A stretch of DNA of 57,791 bases from an uncultured Alphaproteobacteria bacterium (GTDB lineage Bacteria > Pseudomonadota > Alphaproteobacteria > Micavibrionales > Micavibrionaceae). Both the position numbers and the translations under genes were made by a program. Below are positions 25,727 through 37,027 of the stretch, one piece after another. The notes under the pieces are model-generated. The model worked only from the letters and a program-made list of their open reading frames with translations, made no database searches and was not told where the DNA came from. Position 1 is the stretch's first letter, and every line of letters begins with the position of its first letter. The DNA lies in contig CAMLJM010000020.1 of the NCBI GenBank assembly GCA_946480475.1, positions 1 through 57,791 on the forward strand. Reading direction: 5' to 3'.

Positions 25727-28700
25727 ATGCGTTTTTTAAACCTTACCTTTATAAAGATTTGCAGCTTCATAATTGCCTTACTGGCTATGAGCGTCATGGC
25801 CGGATGGTATCTGCATAATATATCGCTGGTTCAGATCCGCCCCGACTTTGCGCCTATGAAATTTAATACTGCGCTTTGTTTTTTTATGATCGCCACAGCC
25901 CTTTTGTTCTGGCTAGCGCATAAATTAAAAGCTGCGCTCATAGCGAGTTTGGCCGTCATACTTATAGCAACGCTTACTATATATGAGTATATCACAAAAA
26001 CGTCGCTGGGTATTGATACGCTGTTTGTAACCCCATTTACGGATTTTCGATCATCAGCGCCGGGTCGCATGACCTTGAATGCCTGTATCTGCTTCTTACT
26101 ATCTGGTTTTGCCGTACTTACTCTAACGGGTTATAGGGTACCGCGTTTTCATAGGCTCTGCCACCCGTTCCTCGTAGCTTTCATGGGCGGAGTGGTCATT
26201 TCCATCGCGCTTATTACCATGATGGGATATATCATGGGCGTAGATTCTACATTGGCCTGGAAAAATTTTTCCGGGATGGCGTTGCATACATCCTTAATTT
26301 TTATTGTTGTTGGCACATGCTTTATCCTCGCGGCGGCCGAGATTTCGGATAAAACGCCGTTATGGCTGCCCTTGCCGATCCTGATGTCCCTCATCATTAT
26401 TACTCTTTCTCTATGGTCTGCTCTGCGCAGCCAGGATGATAAAGACTTTATATACAGCATCCATCAGGATGCCTCTTTTATACAGGCCGGCATTCAGGAG
26501 TACATGGGCGAAACCTATTCCGCGCTAGACCGCTTCGCCAAACGTTGGGAGGCGCATAAACGCATTCCTGAAGATGTCTGGCGCCAGGACGCTCAGGAAT
26601 ATTTAGATCACTTTCCCCCTGTAATCGTGATCTCGTGGGTCAGGCCGGATAACTATACCGGCTTGTCAATGCCCAAGGAGATGGAAAAGAAATTACTGAA
26701 TATTGACCTAGGGAAAAACCCGGAGCGCGCCCCTATCATGGCCAAGGCCAAAGAAACCGGCGAGGCTCAAACCACGGGCGTTATGCAGCTTCTCATCGAT
26801 AATTCAACTGGATTTGGATATTATCATCCCGTTTATATAGATGGAAAATACGACGGCATCATAGCTGCAGGATTTCATACTCAGAAACTGATGAACCGTT
26901 TAATCGGCAACGTCCTGACAGGCAATCTGAAAGACAAATATTATATTTCAGTTTCAGAAAACGGGCGCGAATTCTATAGCAACCGCCCAGAAGGATATAA
27001 CGCCCCGGAACGTTATATAACTAAGATTGAGGCCAACGTTACCAGCCATCCCTGGGTATTTACCATCATGCCCATGCCGCAAATGCTCCTCAATCATAAC
27101 CGTCTGCCTGAAACAGCTATTCTTATTGTCGGCTTTACATTGTCTGCGCTTATATCCCTGGCGCTGTTTCTGGGCATTCGCATTTACGAGAATGAAAAGA
27201 TTATTCGCTTCTCACGCGACCAATTGCGGGATTTTATTGAAAATACGCCAGCAGCCATTGCGATGTGTGATCGCGATATGCGTTATCTGGTTGTTAGCCG
27301 TAAATGGTATCAGGACTTCCGGCTTAAGGATGCCACTATTGTTGGCAAATCTCATTATGATGTATTTCCTAACATGCCTGTTCACTGGCGTAATGTGCTT
27401 GAAGAGTGTCTGAACGGTAAATCATCATCTGTAAATGAAGAAAAGGTCGTTCTGAAAAGCGGACGGATCATGTGGATGCAGTGGGCTGTTCATCCTTGGT
27501 ACGAAAGCAATGGCGATGTCGGTGGCGTTATTATGTTCACAGATATCATCACAGAACGAAAGGAAGCGGAAGAGCTGCTTGTCCGGCAGCAAACATTCCT
27601 GGAGCTTGCATTCTCAGCCACGCAAGATGGCGTTTGGGAATGGGATGTAACAGAAGACAGCTTCTGGTTCTCCCCGCGCTGGAAATCCATGCTAGGCTAT
27701 CAAGATCACGAAATCCCTAATACAAGGTCAGCGGCGCGCGCGCTTATTCACCCGGACGATGCGCCCTCTATGGCCCACAGGCTTGCACAAATGTCTTCGG
27801 GCGAAATACCTGAATTTTCCGCTATCTATAGATTCTTCCATAAGAATGGTGAAATACGATACATCCTTATACGCGCGATCAGTGAAAAAGATGAGGATGG
27901 AAAACCCGTACGTGTTGTCGGTGCCCATACAGACATTACGGACCTGGAAAAAGCTAAAGAAGAAGCTGATCGCGCCAATCAGGCCAAGAGCGAATTCCTG
28001 GCCAATATGAGCCATGAGATCCGTACGCCGATGAACGGCATCATCGGCATGACACGCCTGTTACTTGATACAAAGCTTGATCCACGACAGAAACATTACG
28101 CTGAAACTGTCGATCATTCGGCAGACTCATTAATGCAGATCCTGAATGACATTCTTGATTTTTCCAAGATTGAGGCTGGTAAACTGGAGTTGGAGAACAT
28201 CCCTGTCGACCTTCAGTCCCTGTGTGAAGACATCTCTGATTTGATATCTATCCGGACACAGGAAAAAGGTATTGAATTTTATCTGCGTATCCGGCCAGGC
28301 TGCCCTCCACAAGTGATAGGGGATCCGGGCCGCATTCGTCAGGTTATACTTAACCTCTGCGGCAATGCCGTGAAATTTACTGATAAAGGGTATGTTCTGC
28401 TCGACATAGAACCGCTTGAACTTAAAGATGGACAGGCGCGCATTCGCTTTACCGTTGAGGATACAGGCATTGGTATTCCTGCTGAAAAAATCGGCAAAAT
28501 ATTCAATAAGTTTGATCAGGCAGACACATCAACGACAAGGCGCTTTGGCGGAACGGGCTTGGGCTTGTCTATCAGTAGCCAGCTTGTGGAAATGATGGGC
28601 AGTAAGATAGATGTCTCAAGCACGCCTGGCGAAGGCTCACGATTCCATTTTACAATTACCCTTCCGATTGCAGAAGATTTCGGAGTGCACAAATTATCGC

Positions 28701-29938
28701 ATGATGAATCTCACAAACTTCAGGATTTGAGAATACTTGTTCTGGATGACAACCGCGTTGCCCAAGAGATTATGAAAGATCAACTGGAGTCTTATCAGGC
28801 CGATATTATTACGGTCAGTAAGGGCGATGAAGCGATTGCAGAGCTGAAACGGGCACATGAAGAAGGAAAACCTTATGATTTCCTGATACTAGACTTTTCA
28901 CTGGAGCATGAAACCGGCATTGAAGTGGCGCATCGCGTGCGTCAGGAAGATAACCTTCAGAATGTCATTATGATTTTGGCCACATCCAAGCCCACGCGTA
29001 GTGATAGCCAGTTTGTTATTGAAGCGGGTATAAAGGGTTACTTGACTAAGCCTGTACGGCCCTCTGAACTCATTTCAATCATCAGCCTTCTGCGTAAAGC
29101 ACGCGATGAAAACATAAACACGCCGTTGGTCACCCGATACACTAAACGTGGACTTAACGGCAATGGCGTTCATAAAGAAGAAAAGTTTGATTTCAGTGAT
29201 AAGAAGGTTCTGGTCGCCGAAGATAACCCCGTAAATCGCGAGGTACTGAATGCCATGCTGGGACAATATAAATTACAACCCCATATTGTTGAGAATGGCA
29301 AACTGGCTGTCCAGGCCGCACTGGAAAACAAATACGATTTAATCTTTATGGATTGCCAGATGCCAGAGATGGATGGGTTTGAGGCCACAGTTACAATGCG
29401 ACGTCACCCGGAAACCCGTGAAGTTCCGATTATCGCGCTTACAGCTTTTGCCATGAAGGGCGACCGGGAGCGTTGCCTTGATGTTGGCATGAATGACTAT
29501 CTCAGCAAGCCTATTCGTGAGGGTGAACTGGAAAGTATGCTGAAGAAGTGGCTGGTCCATGATGACAACACATCTGACAGCAACCAGGACTCCTTAGAAA
29601 ATTCTGTGGCCCAAGTTTTGGATACGCCTATTCTGGAGCGCTTGCGTGTCATTGCGGGGCCGGAATTTGGAAAACTTTTGCAGACTTTTATTGATAATAC
29701 CATCAAGCTTTCTGCTGATATCCAACAAGCTTATACCAACGGAGATGCAGAGAATTTGGCCATTAGCGCTCATTCTCTTAAATCTACTGCCGGCCAAGTG
29801 GGCGGCATGATGCTGGCTAACAGGCTTCTGGGTATTGAAGAAAATGCCCGCCAAGGGCAACTTCCCGATGCGGCAACGATGGATCAAATACATCGTGATA
29901 AAGAGGAACTATTGGCCTTGTTAAAGCAATATCTATGA
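25727..29938 (+). CDS. Hybrid sensor histidine kinase (TM, CHASE-like, PAS-PAS, HisKA, HATPase, REC-REC, Hpt)
   Basis: 1403 residues. About seven N-terminal hydrophobic segments (to ~235) resemble an integral MASE-type sensor. A periplasmic-looking CHASE-like domain follows (about 245-455), then another membrane helix near 460-485. Two PAS domains (~500-620 and ~625-745) lead to HisKA with His763 in [19 protein letters not shown] and a complete HATPase ([25 protein letters not shown]). Receiver 1 has Asp1056 ([11 protein letters not shown]), receiver 2 Asp1209 ([12 protein letters not shown]), and a C-terminal Hpt has His1349 ([12 protein letters not shown]). All relay residues are present, so it is a complete phosphorelay in one chain. 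The input signal is unknown. Confidence 0.93.
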   Translation: MRFLNLTFIKICSFIIALLAMSVMAGWYLHNISLVQIRPDFAPMKFNTALCFFMIATALLFWLAHKLKAALIASLAVILIATLTIYEYITKTSLGIDTLFVTPFTDFRSSAPGRMTLNACICFLLSGFAVLTLTGYRVPRFHRLCHPFLVAFMGGVVISIALITMMGYIMGVDSTLAWKNFSGMALHTSLIFIVVGTCFILAAAEISDKTPLWLPLPILMSLIIITLSLWSALRSQDDKDFIYSIHQDASFIQAGIQEYMGETYSALDRFAKRWEAHKRIPEDVWRQDAQEYLDHFPPVIVISWVRPDNYTGLSMPKEMEKKLLNIDLGKNPERAPIMAKAKETGEAQTTGVMQLLIDNSTGFGYYHPVYIDGKYDGIIAAGFHTQKLMNRLIGNVLTGNLKDKYYISVSENGREFYSNRPEGYNAPERYITKIEANVTSHPWVFTIMPMPQMLLNHNRLPETAILIVGFTLSALISLALFLGIRIYENEKIIRFSRDQLRDFIENTPAAIAMCDRDMRYLVVSRKWYQDFRLKDATIVGKSHYDVFPNMPVHWRNVLEECLNGKSSSVNEEKVVLKSGRIMWMQWAVHPWYESNGDVGGVIMFTDIITERKEAEELLVRQQTFLELAFSATQDGVWEWDVTEDSFWFSPRWKSMLGYQDHEIPNTRSAARALIHPDDAPSMAHRLAQMSSGEIPEFSAIYRFFHKNGEIRYILIRAISEKDEDGKPVRVVGAHTDITDLEKAKEEADRANQAKSEFLANMSHEIRTPMNGIIGMTRLLLDTKLDPRQKHYAETVDHSADSLMQILNDILDFSKIEAGKLELENIPVDLQSLCEDISDLISIRTQEKGIEFYLRIRPGCPPQVIGDPGRIRQVILNLCGNAVKFTDKGYVLLDIEPLELKDGQARIRFTVEDTGIGIPAEKIGKIFNKFDQADTSTTRRFGGTGLGLSISSQLVEMMGSKIDVSSTPGEGSRFHFTITLPIAEDFGVHKLSHDESHKLQDLRILVLDDNRVAQEIMKDQLESYQADIITVSKGDEAIAELKRAHEEGKPYDFLILDFSLEHETGIEVAHRVRQEDNLQNVIMILATSKPTRSDSQFVIEAGIKGYLTKPVRPSELISIISLLRKARDENINTPLVTRYTKRGLNGNGVHKEEKFDFSDKKVLVAEDNPVNREVLNAMLGQYKLQPHIVENGKLAVQAALENKYDLIFMDCQMPEMDGFEATVTMRRHPETREVPIIALTAFAMKGDRERCLDVGMNDYLSKPIREGELESMLKKWLVHDDNTSDSNQDSLENSVAQVLDTPILERLRVIAGPEFGKLLQTFIDNTIKLSADIQQAYTNGDAENLAISAHSLKSTAGQVGGMMLANRLLGIEENARQGQLPDAATMDQIHRDKEELLALLKQYL

Positions 29939-29999
29939 TTTTTTGCTTTTTCCTGCTGTTTCATGTAGTTTCAGCCCGCCAAAAAGGAGCCTGGAAACC

Positions 30000-31133
30000 A
30001 TGAGCGTTTCTTCACATGCCAGCAAATTTGCAGCACCCCGCGTTGATGCGTCGGGGCGTATGGCGCTTATTGGCATGAGCCTGCCTGAAATGCAGGAAGC
30101 TCTCGCCATCCATGATCTGCCCAAATTTCGCGCCAAGCAAGTTTGGAACTGGATTTACCAGCGCGGGGTCAAAGATTTCGAAAGCATGCGAAACCTGCCC
30201 AAAGAGATGCGGGCTTTACTTACAGATTACTACTCTATAGAACGCCCTACTGTTATTACCGAACAGCGTTCAACAGACGGCACCATTAAATGGCTTCTGG
30301 CCATGAGTGATGGTCAGCAGATTGAGACAGTGTACATCCCGGAAGAAAACCGCGGCACGCTATGCGTATCTTCACAAGTAGGCTGCACCCTTACCTGCCG
30401 GTTCTGCCACACGGGTACCCAACCGCTTGTCCGTAACCTGGGTCCTCATGAAATCCTGCAACAGATCATGCACGCCAGAGACGTTCTGGAAGAATGGCCC
30501 AAGGTAAACGAAAAGTCAGGCCCCCAGAATGGCCGCGACCTTACCAATATCGTCATGATGGGCATGGGTGAGCCACTTTATAATTACGATAACGTGGCCA
30601 AAGCCCTCAAAATCTGTATGGATGAAGATGGCCTGAGCATATCAAAACGCCGCATCACCCTTTCGACATCTGGTGTCGTTCCCCAGATCGTGCAATGCGG
30701 TGAAGAGTTAGGCGTAAACCTGGCTATTTCCCTGCATGCGCCTAACAATGATCTGCGTAGCAGTATTATGCCGATCAATAATAAGTACCCGCTGGAAGAA
30801 TTGCTGGAAGCATGCCGCCAATATCCCGGCACAAGTGAAAATCGCAGAATTACATTTGAATATGTAATGCTGGCTGGCGTCAATGACAGCGATAATTGCG
30901 CCCATGAATTGATCGACATTCTGAATGAGATACCAGCCAAGGTGAATATTATTCCATTCAACAAGTGGCCCAATAGCGATTTTGAATGCTCAAGCCGTAA
31001 CCGCATCATGGCTTTTGCCCGTATACTGGAAGATGGAGGACTTGATGCCCCTATTCGCCGCCCCCGTGGCGAAGATATTTTGGCGGCCTGCGGTCAACTT
31101 AAGTCCGAGAGCCAGCGTTTAAAAAAGCAATAA
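30000..31133 (+). CDS. rlmN: Dual-specificity 23S rRNA/tRNA adenine C2-methyltransferase
   Basis: About 377 residues from the ATG at 30000, with AAGGAG ten bases upstream; a TTG at 29943 is less likely. A radical-SAM enzyme that methylates C2 of A2503 in 23S rRNA and A37 in some tRNAs. The radical SAM motif is C-x3-C-x2-C (Cys129, 133, 136) in VGCTLTCRFCHTG. Other signatures are MGMGEPLYNYDNV and LAISLHAPN, with a late catalytic Cys in ILAACGQL. The N-terminal RNA-binding region has FRAKQVWNWIYQRG. The 3' end overlaps the convergent flavoprotein gene by 35 bp. Confidence 0.96.
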   Translation: MSVSSHASKFAAPRVDASGRMALIGMSLPEMQEALAIHDLPKFRAKQVWNWIYQRGVKDFESMRNLPKEMRALLTDYYSIERPTVITEQRSTDGTIKWLLAMSDGQQIETVYIPEENRGTLCVSSQVGCTLTCRFCHTGTQPLVRNLGPHEILQQIMHARDVLEEWPKVNEKSGPQNGRDLTNIVMMGMGEPLYNYDNVAKALKICMDEDGLSISKRRITLSTSGVVPQIVQCGEELGVNLAISLHAPNNDLRSSIMPINNKYPLEELLEACRQYPGTSENRRITFEYVMLAGVNDSDNCAHELIDILNEIPAKVNIIPFNKWPNSDFECSSRNRIMAFARILEDGGLDAPIRRPRGEDILAACGQLKSESQRLKKQ

Positions 31134-32298
31134 TACCTTTGGCCGCCTGCACTCCTGTACTGAAGGTTGCCTGTAACAGATAGCCACCGGTCGGCGCTTC
31201 CCAATCCAGCATCTCGCCCGCCACAAATACGCCGGGTATTTTCTTCAGCATGAAGCCCTGATCAACTTCGTTTAGTTTAATGCCCCCTGCGGACGATATG
31301 GCACGTTCAATTCCCGCCGTACCTGTAAGCGTAAGGGGAAGTGCTTTTATGAGGCGGGCAGGATCGGCTCCCTTCTTTTGATGCAGCACTTCATTGACCA
31401 AGCCTATGGCCACCGGCGAAAGCCCGCCAGCCTTACGGAGATGATTAGAAAGAGTATCTCGGCCGCGCGGTTTCTTCAGGCGTTGCTGCAGATCTTCCAG
31501 AGTAATATCCGGACGCAGATCAAGTGTGACAATGCATTTTCCCTTACTCTCAATTTCCGTGCGTATGATTGAAGACAAAGCATAGACAGCTCCACCTTCT
31601 ATACCTGCCTGGGTGATCATAACCTCGCCCTGCGTTTCATGCTCACCACAAGACAGCACAACAGGCTTCACAGGCTGTCCTGCAAATTTTGTGCGGAATA
31701 TGGGCGACCATGCGGTCACAAATCCGCAATTTGCTGGCCGTAAAGGAGCAATATTCACATTCTTGGCCGCCAGTATATTTACCCATGAGCCATCACTACC
31801 GAGCTTGGCCCATGATGCCCCGCCAAGCGCCAGCAACACGGCTTTGGCCTCAATTTTTTTAGTATCATTAAAAACAAGATCAGCGCCGTCCCACCCCCGC
31901 CACATATGTCCATACTCTATTTTGACACCTGCTGTTTGCAATCGCGCCAGCCATGCCCGTAATAAGGGAGAGGCCTTCATGGCCTTCGGAAATACGCGGC
32001 CACTGGAGCCTATATAGGTTTCCTGCCCCAATCCTTCGCACCACGATCGCAAATCATGGGGAGTAAAATCCTGGATATAAGGAGTTAGAAATTCCTCTGC
32101 CGCACCATATCGGGCCAAGAATTTCTCCAGTGGTTCTGAATGCGTGAGATTTAGGCCACCACGCCCGGCCATCAGGAATTTGCGTGCCGCTGTGGGCATG
32201 CGTTCATAAATGGTTACAGCTATACCTTGGGACGACAATGTTTCAGCCGCCATAAGGCCCGCAGGCCCAGCCCCAATTATTACGACATCATCAGGCAC
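31099..32298 (-). CDS. BaiN/HI0933-type NAD(P)/FAD-dependent flavoprotein
   Basis: 399 residues. The dinucleotide fold opens [17 protein letters not shown], followed by the family's [17 protein letters not shown] and [16 protein letters not shown] motifs. The C-terminus returns to FAD binding with [19 protein letters not shown]. These proteins are often annotated TIGR03862-like flavoproteins with no proven substrate; BaiN homologues in gut bacteria reduce bile acids, but that should not be carried over here. The start is GTG, overlapping the upstream adenine deaminase by eight bases, so the two genes are coupled. Confidence 0.88.
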   Translation of the reverse strand: MPDDVVIIGAGPAGLMAAETLSSQGIAVTIYERMPTAARKFLMAGRGGLNLTHSEPLEKFLARYGAAEEFLTPYIQDFTPHDLRSWCEGLGQETYIGSSGRVFPKAMKASPLLRAWLARLQTAGVKIEYGHMWRGWDGADLVFNDTKKIEAKAVLLALGGASWAKLGSDGSWVNILAAKNVNIAPLRPANCGFVTAWSPIFRTKFAGQPVKPVVLSCGEHETQGEVMITQAGIEGGAVYALSSIIRTEIESKGKCIVTLDLRPDITLEDLQQRLKKPRGRDTLSNHLRKAGGLSPVAIGLVNEVLHQKKGADPARLIKALPLTLTGTAGIERAISSAGGIKLNEVDQGFMLKKIPGVFVAGEMLDWEAPTGGYLLQATFSTGVQAAKGIIAFLNAGSRT

Positions 32299-33301
32299 TT
32301 AAGGCAAACTTCTCGAGGCGCTGATTCATGCGGGTCTTCTCATCATTGCTGACGAAGCTTGCTTCGATACCATTACGCGTCAGGGTCAATAAATCTTCCC
32401 GGGTAAGTTTCAGTGCATTTGCAACAGCCTTGAAATTCTCTGTCATGTAACCGCCGAAATAGGCCGGATCATCAGAATTTACCGTTGCCTTCAGGCCCAG
32501 ATCGAGCATCTTCTTTAGCGGATGATCTTTCATATCCTTAACACCGCACAGGCGCAGATTGCTGAGCGGGCATACAGTCAGAGCGATTCCATCATTCGCA
32601 ATACGCTTAACCAGCGCGCCATCTTCCAGTGAGCGATTACCGTGATCCATACGATCAATTTTCAAACCATCAAGGGCTTCCCAAACATAATCCGGCGGGC
32701 CTTCTTCACCTGCATGGGCTACTAGAAGAAACCCTTCCTTTTTTGCTTCAGCAAAAACACGTTCAAATTTTGATGGGGGATGCCCCATTTCAGAGCTATC
32801 GAGGCCCACGCCGAGAATTTTGTCTTTATGGGGAATAGCCTGCTTTAATGTTTCAAAGGCTTTTTCCTCACTCAGATGACGGAGGAAGCACATAATGAGG
32901 TGTGATGTTACGCCCAATTGTGCACGCCCATCATCAAGCGCACGCGTAATGCCGTTCAAAGCCGTTTCAAAAGCTACGCCGCGTTCCGTATGCCCCTGCG
33001 GGTCAAAGAAGATTTCTGTGTGCATGACATTCTGTCCCGCCACGCGCTTCAGATACGCCATGGTAAGGTCGTAGAAGTCTTGTTCAGTCTGCAGAACGCT
33101 CATGCCCTTGTAATAGATATCCAGGAAATCCTGAAGATTGCTGAAATTATAAGCTTGGCGTACTTCGTCGACCGTTTTGAAAGGCAGCGTGACCTGATTT
33201 CGTTGCGCCAATTCGAACATCAATTCAGGCTCCAGCGAACCTTCAATATGAAGGTGCAATTCAACTTTGGGCATTTCATCTATGAATTTATCAAGGTTCA
33301 T
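32291..33301 (-). CDS. Adenine deaminase (Aah1/type-2 adenosine-deaminase-like)
   Basis: 336 residues of the metal-dependent amidohydrolase fold. Zinc ligands are in ELHLHIEG (His16, His18), [17 protein letters not shown] and [10 protein letters not shown]. The HAGEEGPP form, together with [13 protein letters not shown] and [15 protein letters not shown], is typical of the Pseudomonas/yeast adenine deaminase group rather than adenosine deaminase. The product would be hypoxanthine from adenine in purine salvage. It overlaps both neighbours (11 bp with the upstream FAD protein, 8 bp with the downstream flavoprotein), so the three form an operon. Confidence 0.88.
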   Translation of the reverse strand: MNLDKFIDEMPKVELHLHIEGSLEPELMFELAQRNQVTLPFKTVDEVRQAYNFSNLQDFLDIYYKGMSVLQTEQDFYDLTMAYLKRVAGQNVMHTEIFFDPQGHTERGVAFETALNGITRALDDGRAQLGVTSHLIMCFLRHLSEEKAFETLKQAIPHKDKILGVGLDSSEMGHPPSKFERVFAEAKKEGFLLVAHAGEEGPPDYVWEALDGLKIDRMDHGNRSLEDGALVKRIANDGIALTVCPLSNLRLCGVKDMKDHPLKKMLDLGLKATVNSDDPAYFGGYMTENFKAVANALKLTREDLLTLTRNGIEASFVSNDEKTRMNQRLEKFALSA

Positions 33302-34466
33302 ATTTCCGGCTCCTGTCCTTTAATGCTTCCGTTGTCTGACGGTCGAAAGTCATAAATTCCCAAGGTACTTCGCTGCTGATTTTGCTGAAATCCTGATAGG
33401 CCTGCAAGAGTAAATCCTTGCTGCGGGCTGTTGCAAATTCCCATGCAATATCAACAGGCCTTACAGTATTGTAAGCCTTCACCTTGTTTTCAGGAGAGAT
33501 ACGTCTGGTCAGAATATAAGCCAACTGGCTGCTGATAAAGAATCCTGCATTTAAGGCGCGGAAATAAGGAACACCCATGGCAGAATCACCCGCCATAAAC
33601 CAAGCCTTATCTTCATGCATAATGGCAAAGCGGCGGGCAGCATACATACTGAGTATCAGCTTCGTCACCTTCACGGAGTCAGCGAGCGCCTGTTCTGCCG
33701 CCTTTAGTCGGCGCACATCCATATATGTCGTGACGGTCTGACGCAAGCTGTCAGGCATATTCGCAGCATCAATAGATAGCGGATTTCTGAATGTTGCTTC
33801 CGGTATGGATTCGTATGTAGCTTTATCAAGGAACGCCCGCAAAGTCACAGGAGTGATTCCGCCTTTTTCGCGTCCTACATATTCAAATACTGTGTGGGGC
33901 AATGACTTATTCGCCTTATACTGATTGCCAAAAACACCCAGCTTGCCAACCTGACCCTGCGCCTGATATTTGACCTCCGCAACATATCGTAACGGGTATT
34001 CTTTCGTAGATTTCAGCCCGGTCATATCCTCACCCATCAGATACTCACGTAGCGGACTGCGAGCACCGTCGGCGGCAATGAAATGACGGCACTCAGGATG
34101 CCTGGATTCAGCGTCTCGCGGGCTCAGAATTTTTTCATATGCAATTCTTACGCCCAGATCAGAAGCGTATGACTTCAATTCATCTTCGAGATCATTCGTA
34201 CGAATAAATACGTAACCAGTAGCTTCTATAAAAGCCTGTGTCAGACTGCGACCCAATACATTTTGATAAAACCGACTTTCGCGATCACTGCCATCATGTC
34301 TGGCATACAAAGTGGTTGCCAGGTGACGTAGCCGCAGAATATGGCTGCGCTCGTATACCTGATTACGTTCGTAAACCTGAACATCCAAGCCAGGGTTCCA
34401 TTTTTTCAGATTGATGCCCAGCCATAGACCAACAGGACCTGCACCTACTGTGACGATATCTGCCAT
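33291..34466 (-). CDS. FAD-dependent hydroxylase-like protein
   Basis: 391 residues. The FAD-binding start is [16 protein letters not shown] (GxGPxGL at 8-14) followed by [20 protein letters not shown], an order resembling the flavin hydroxylase domain of MICAL proteins (E-x2-x-FSR-x-VLHL). [12 protein letters not shown] segment (about 134-144) and [17 protein letters not shown] (about 295-312) are the second FAD-binding region. The C-terminal 60 residues are helical. Substrate unknown; the MICAL likeness is a pattern I see, not a verified homology. First gene of the operon with adenine deaminase and the BaiN-like flavoprotein. Confidence 0.75.
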   Translation of the reverse strand: MADIVTVGAGPVGLWLGINLKKWNPGLDVQVYERNQVYERSHILRLRHLATTLYARHDGSDRESRFYQNVLGRSLTQAFIEATGYVFIRTNDLEDELKSYASDLGVRIAYEKILSPRDAESRHPECRHFIAADGARSPLREYLMGEDMTGLKSTKEYPLRYVAEVKYQAQGQVGKLGVFGNQYKANKSLPHTVFEYVGREKGGITPVTLRAFLDKATYESIPEATFRNPLSIDAANMPDSLRQTVTTYMDVRRLKAAEQALADSVKVTKLILSMYAARRFAIMHEDKAWFMAGDSAMGVPYFRALNAGFFISSQLAYILTRRISPENKVKAYNTVRPVDIAWEFATARSKDLLLQAYQDFSKISSEVPWEFMTFDRQTTEALKDRSRKYEP

Positions 34467-34536
34467 GATAGTTTTTACCTTTGTGAGGCGGCAATCTAGC
34501 CATTAGGGCGACAAATTGTCAAATATGGTAATTGGA

Positions 34537-35223
34537 TCAGGCGCGATCACCCTTTCGGCGGCGGAAATGCAGGAATTCGTCCGGATTTGGGTGAGTTAAT
34601 TCATTAAAAACACCCGTTGAAATATCATAATCCAGCAAGTTGCCGTTCTTCATGTCAAAATACCAGCCATGCAAGGTAATCTTGCCATCGTCGACGGCTG
34701 ATTTAATCCAGGGGAATGTCAGAAGGTTGTTAAGTGATGTGACGATGACTTCTTTCTCAATCGCGCATTGGCGATGCTCGGGCGTGGCGCTGGGATAAAG
34801 CGCGTCGACTTTCTGACGCGCCATATCACCGATTGAAATCCAGTGAGTCAGGAATTCAAATTTATCCTTTGCGTTCGGATCATGATTAGCCAGCGCCTGC
34901 ACACCGCCACACATGGAATGGCCCAATACAATGATCTCTTTGACTTTAAGCCCCTTCACCGCAAATTCAATGGCGGCGCTGGTACCGTGATAATTATCGT
35001 CGGGCTGGTACGGCGGCACAATAGCCGCCACATTGCGCACAACAAACAAATCCCCCGGTTGGGATTGCATCAACAATGCGGGATCGTTCCGGGAATCGCA
35101 GCAAGCAATAACCAGAGCCTCAGGGTTTTGCCCTTTAGTTGTCAGCTCTTTGTACACATCGCTGTTCCTGAAATATTTATGCTGGAACAGATGAAAGCCT
35201 TTTACAAACCGGTTAAATGGCAT
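34537..35223 (-). CDS. Beta-carbonic anhydrase
   Basis: 228 residues, the normal length. It hydrates CO2 to bicarbonate. The zinc site is Cys42 in IACCDSRNDP (with Asp43-Ser44-Arg45), His102 and Cys105 in LGHSMCGGV. The GWYFDMKNGNLLDYD end segment is typical of the bacterial type. No bicarbonate transporter (SulP) is adjacent. A monocistronic gene, divergent from the DUF305 gene. Confidence 0.96.
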   Translation of the reverse strand: MPFNRFVKGFHLFQHKYFRNSDVYKELTTKGQNPEALVIACCDSRNDPALLMQSQPGDLFVVRNVAAIVPPYQPDDNYHGTSAAIEFAVKGLKVKEIIVLGHSMCGGVQALANHDPNAKDKFEFLTHWISIGDMARQKVDALYPSATPEHRQCAIEKEVIVTSLNNLLTFPWIKSAVDDGKITLHGWYFDMKNGNLLDYDISTGVFNELTHPNPDEFLHFRRRKGDRA

Positions 35224-35397
35224 CTGCTGGCATCCCCCTATAAACTTTGCCGATCATAACGCTTCGCGCTAAACAGAAAACATAATTTTATCTTCAACGC
35301 TTGAAAACATGAGGTGAATTAGCATTTACTAACGGGTAATTTACGCCATAGCATGAATATGTCAAAAAATAACGTCAGTCAGCGAAAAGGATTAAAA

Positions 35398-36360
35398 ATG
35401 AGAAAGTATGCTTATATATCACTGTTGTCCGCCTTGCTGGTTACCAGCCTGCCCGCTATGGCGATGATAGAGCCCGGATATACCCCTGGCCCCCGCGTTG
35501 GTACATCTTGGTACGGTTACGTCGGGAAGTCAGAGCAATCTGCTGACCTAAAGTTCATTAAAGGCATGCGCCCCCATCATGCGGGCGCGCTCACAATGTC
35601 AGAACAGTATCTAAGGGACCCCAAGGCGCGTAATGAAGCGCTGAAGAAATTGGCGCGCGGAATCATTCATAACCAGACATTCGAAATCGGAATGTTGGAT
35701 ATGGTGCAGTCGTATATAAAACCTGCCGTTGGTGAGAAGCCGGAAATCCGGCAGATCGCAATCAAAGACTGGGGCCAAATTCAGAAATTCATTCGCCAAC
35801 CTGCGCCAAGTCGTCTGGCGCAATCAACCCGTCATCAAGAAGTCTCTACACGCGATGTGCAATTTGCCAAGGCCATGATTGTCCATCATCAGGCCGCACT
35901 TGATATGTCGCATGATTATTTAAAGAATCCATCAGCACGAAATGGCTATCTGGAGCTGATGTGCCTTGATATCATCACCGATCAAAGTCAGGAAATTTCG
36001 CTGATGAATGCAATCATCCGTAACTATCCGGGCAATCCTGATAAGGTAAAGATCGATGCCTCCATGGTTCATGGGATGGAAGGCATGCACCATGGCATGA
36101 ATCATGATGGGCCACATGGCAATCACCAGAACACACAAAAAAAGAAGCACGAACACAAAGAAGAGCCAAAACTGATAGAATCTCCGGCAAAGTCTATGCC
36201 CGAGAACGAGGAAACTCATGAACATCATCAGGAGCGCGAAGAGACAGAGGTGCCAGATAAAGAAGAGTCAGACGCCATAAAGGCAGATAAGCCATCAATG
36301 ATGGAAAGGATCAAAAAGAAATTAAAGTCTGGAAGCGATGGCTCCCCAGACAAAATCTAA
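35398..36360 (+). CDS. Exported DUF305-family protein with His/Glu/Lys-rich tail
   Basis: About 320 residues from the ATG at 35398, with AAAGGA upstream; an earlier in-frame ATG at 35353 lacks one. A signal peptide (MRKYAYISLLSALLVTSLPAMA) directs it to the periplasm. Two DUF305 half-repeats each carry a paired His: GMRPHHAGALTMSEQYL (His60-61) and AMIVHHQAALDMSHDYL (His163-164). A Met/His stretch (MVHGMEGMHHGMNHDGPHG) follows, then a charged low-complexity tail with HEHHQE. DUF305 proteins such as CopM bind copper, so a metal-binding role is likely. The gene ends at a strong bidirectional terminator. Confidence 0.88.
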   Translation: MRKYAYISLLSALLVTSLPAMAMIEPGYTPGPRVGTSWYGYVGKSEQSADLKFIKGMRPHHAGALTMSEQYLRDPKARNEALKKLARGIIHNQTFEIGMLDMVQSYIKPAVGEKPEIRQIAIKDWGQIQKFIRQPAPSRLAQSTRHQEVSTRDVQFAKAMIVHHQAALDMSHDYLKNPSARNGYLELMCLDIITDQSQEISLMNAIIRNYPGNPDKVKIDASMVHGMEGMHHGMNHDGPHGNHQNTQKKKHEHKEEPKLIESPAKSMPENEETHEHHQEREETEVPDKEESDAIKADKPSMMERIKKKLKSGSDGSPDKI

Positions 36361-36362
36361 CA

Positions 36363-36390
36363 AAAAAGCCCCTCAACCGAGGGGCTTTTT
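36363..36390. terminator. Bidirectional rho-independent terminator
   Basis: A 12-bp stem, AAAAAGCCCCTC with GAGGGGCTTTTT, around an AACC loop. T-runs appear on both strands. It serves the DUF305 gene and ohr. Confidence 0.92.
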
Positions 36391-36407
36391 ATTTATGCGC
36401 TTCACAA

Positions 36408-36866
36408 TCAAACAATTGTTAGCGTCACATCGACATTGCCACGTGTAGCATTTGAGTATGGGCAAACAATATGCGCCTTGCCGACCAAATCCTGAGCCAC
36501 TGCACGGTCAGTACCCGGGAGATTGATTTTCAGTTCAACCTGCAGGCCAAAACCATTAGGAATAGGACCGAAACCCACGCGGGCTGTAACAGAAGCATCG
36601 TCAGAAACCTGTACCTTGCTTTGACCAGCAACAAATTTCAGAGCACCGAGGAAGCAAGCTGAATAACCTATCGCAAAAAGCTGCTCGGGATTGGCACCCT
36701 CACCCTTACCGCCCATTTCAACCGGTTTATCCAGTTTGATGTCCAGCCTGCCATCTGCTGTCTTGCCGCGCCCTTCACGCCCGCCGGTCGAGGTCGCTTC
36801 AGCGGTGTAAACAATCTTGTCAGGGATAATAACTGTAGAGGCTGATTTCTGAACAGCTGCGGTCAT
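36408..36866 (-). CDS. ohr: Organic hydroperoxide resistance protein (Ohr/OsmC family)
   Basis: About 152 residues from the ATG at 36866 (AGGAG eight bases upstream); the open frame begins at 36902. The peroxidatic Cys71 lies in NPEQLFAIGYSACFLGALKF, the Ohr-type motif, and the resolving Cys is in HIVCPYSNATRGNVDV near the C-terminus. Ohr reduces organic hydroperoxides with lipoyl cofactors. An adjacent OhrR regulator is not seen. It shares a terminator with the DUF305 gene. Confidence 0.94.
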   Translation of the reverse strand: MTAAVQKSASTVIIPDKIVYTAEATSTGGREGRGKTADGRLDIKLDKPVEMGGKGEGANPEQLFAIGYSACFLGALKFVAGQSKVQVSDDASVTARVGFGPIPNGFGLQVELKINLPGTDRAVAQDLVGKAHIVCPYSNATRGNVDVTLTIV

Positions 36867-37027
36867 AATGCTTTCTCCTATAGGCGGTTTAAATCTGCAC
36901 ATGAATGTAACTCGGAATAGCCGAAATACAAGACTTCCCCCATATATTTACGTAACGATAGAGCCCGGGACTTCCTCACGCGTTAAATTTATGGAACATT
37001 AATTGTACTCACAAAAGGAGAAAGACC

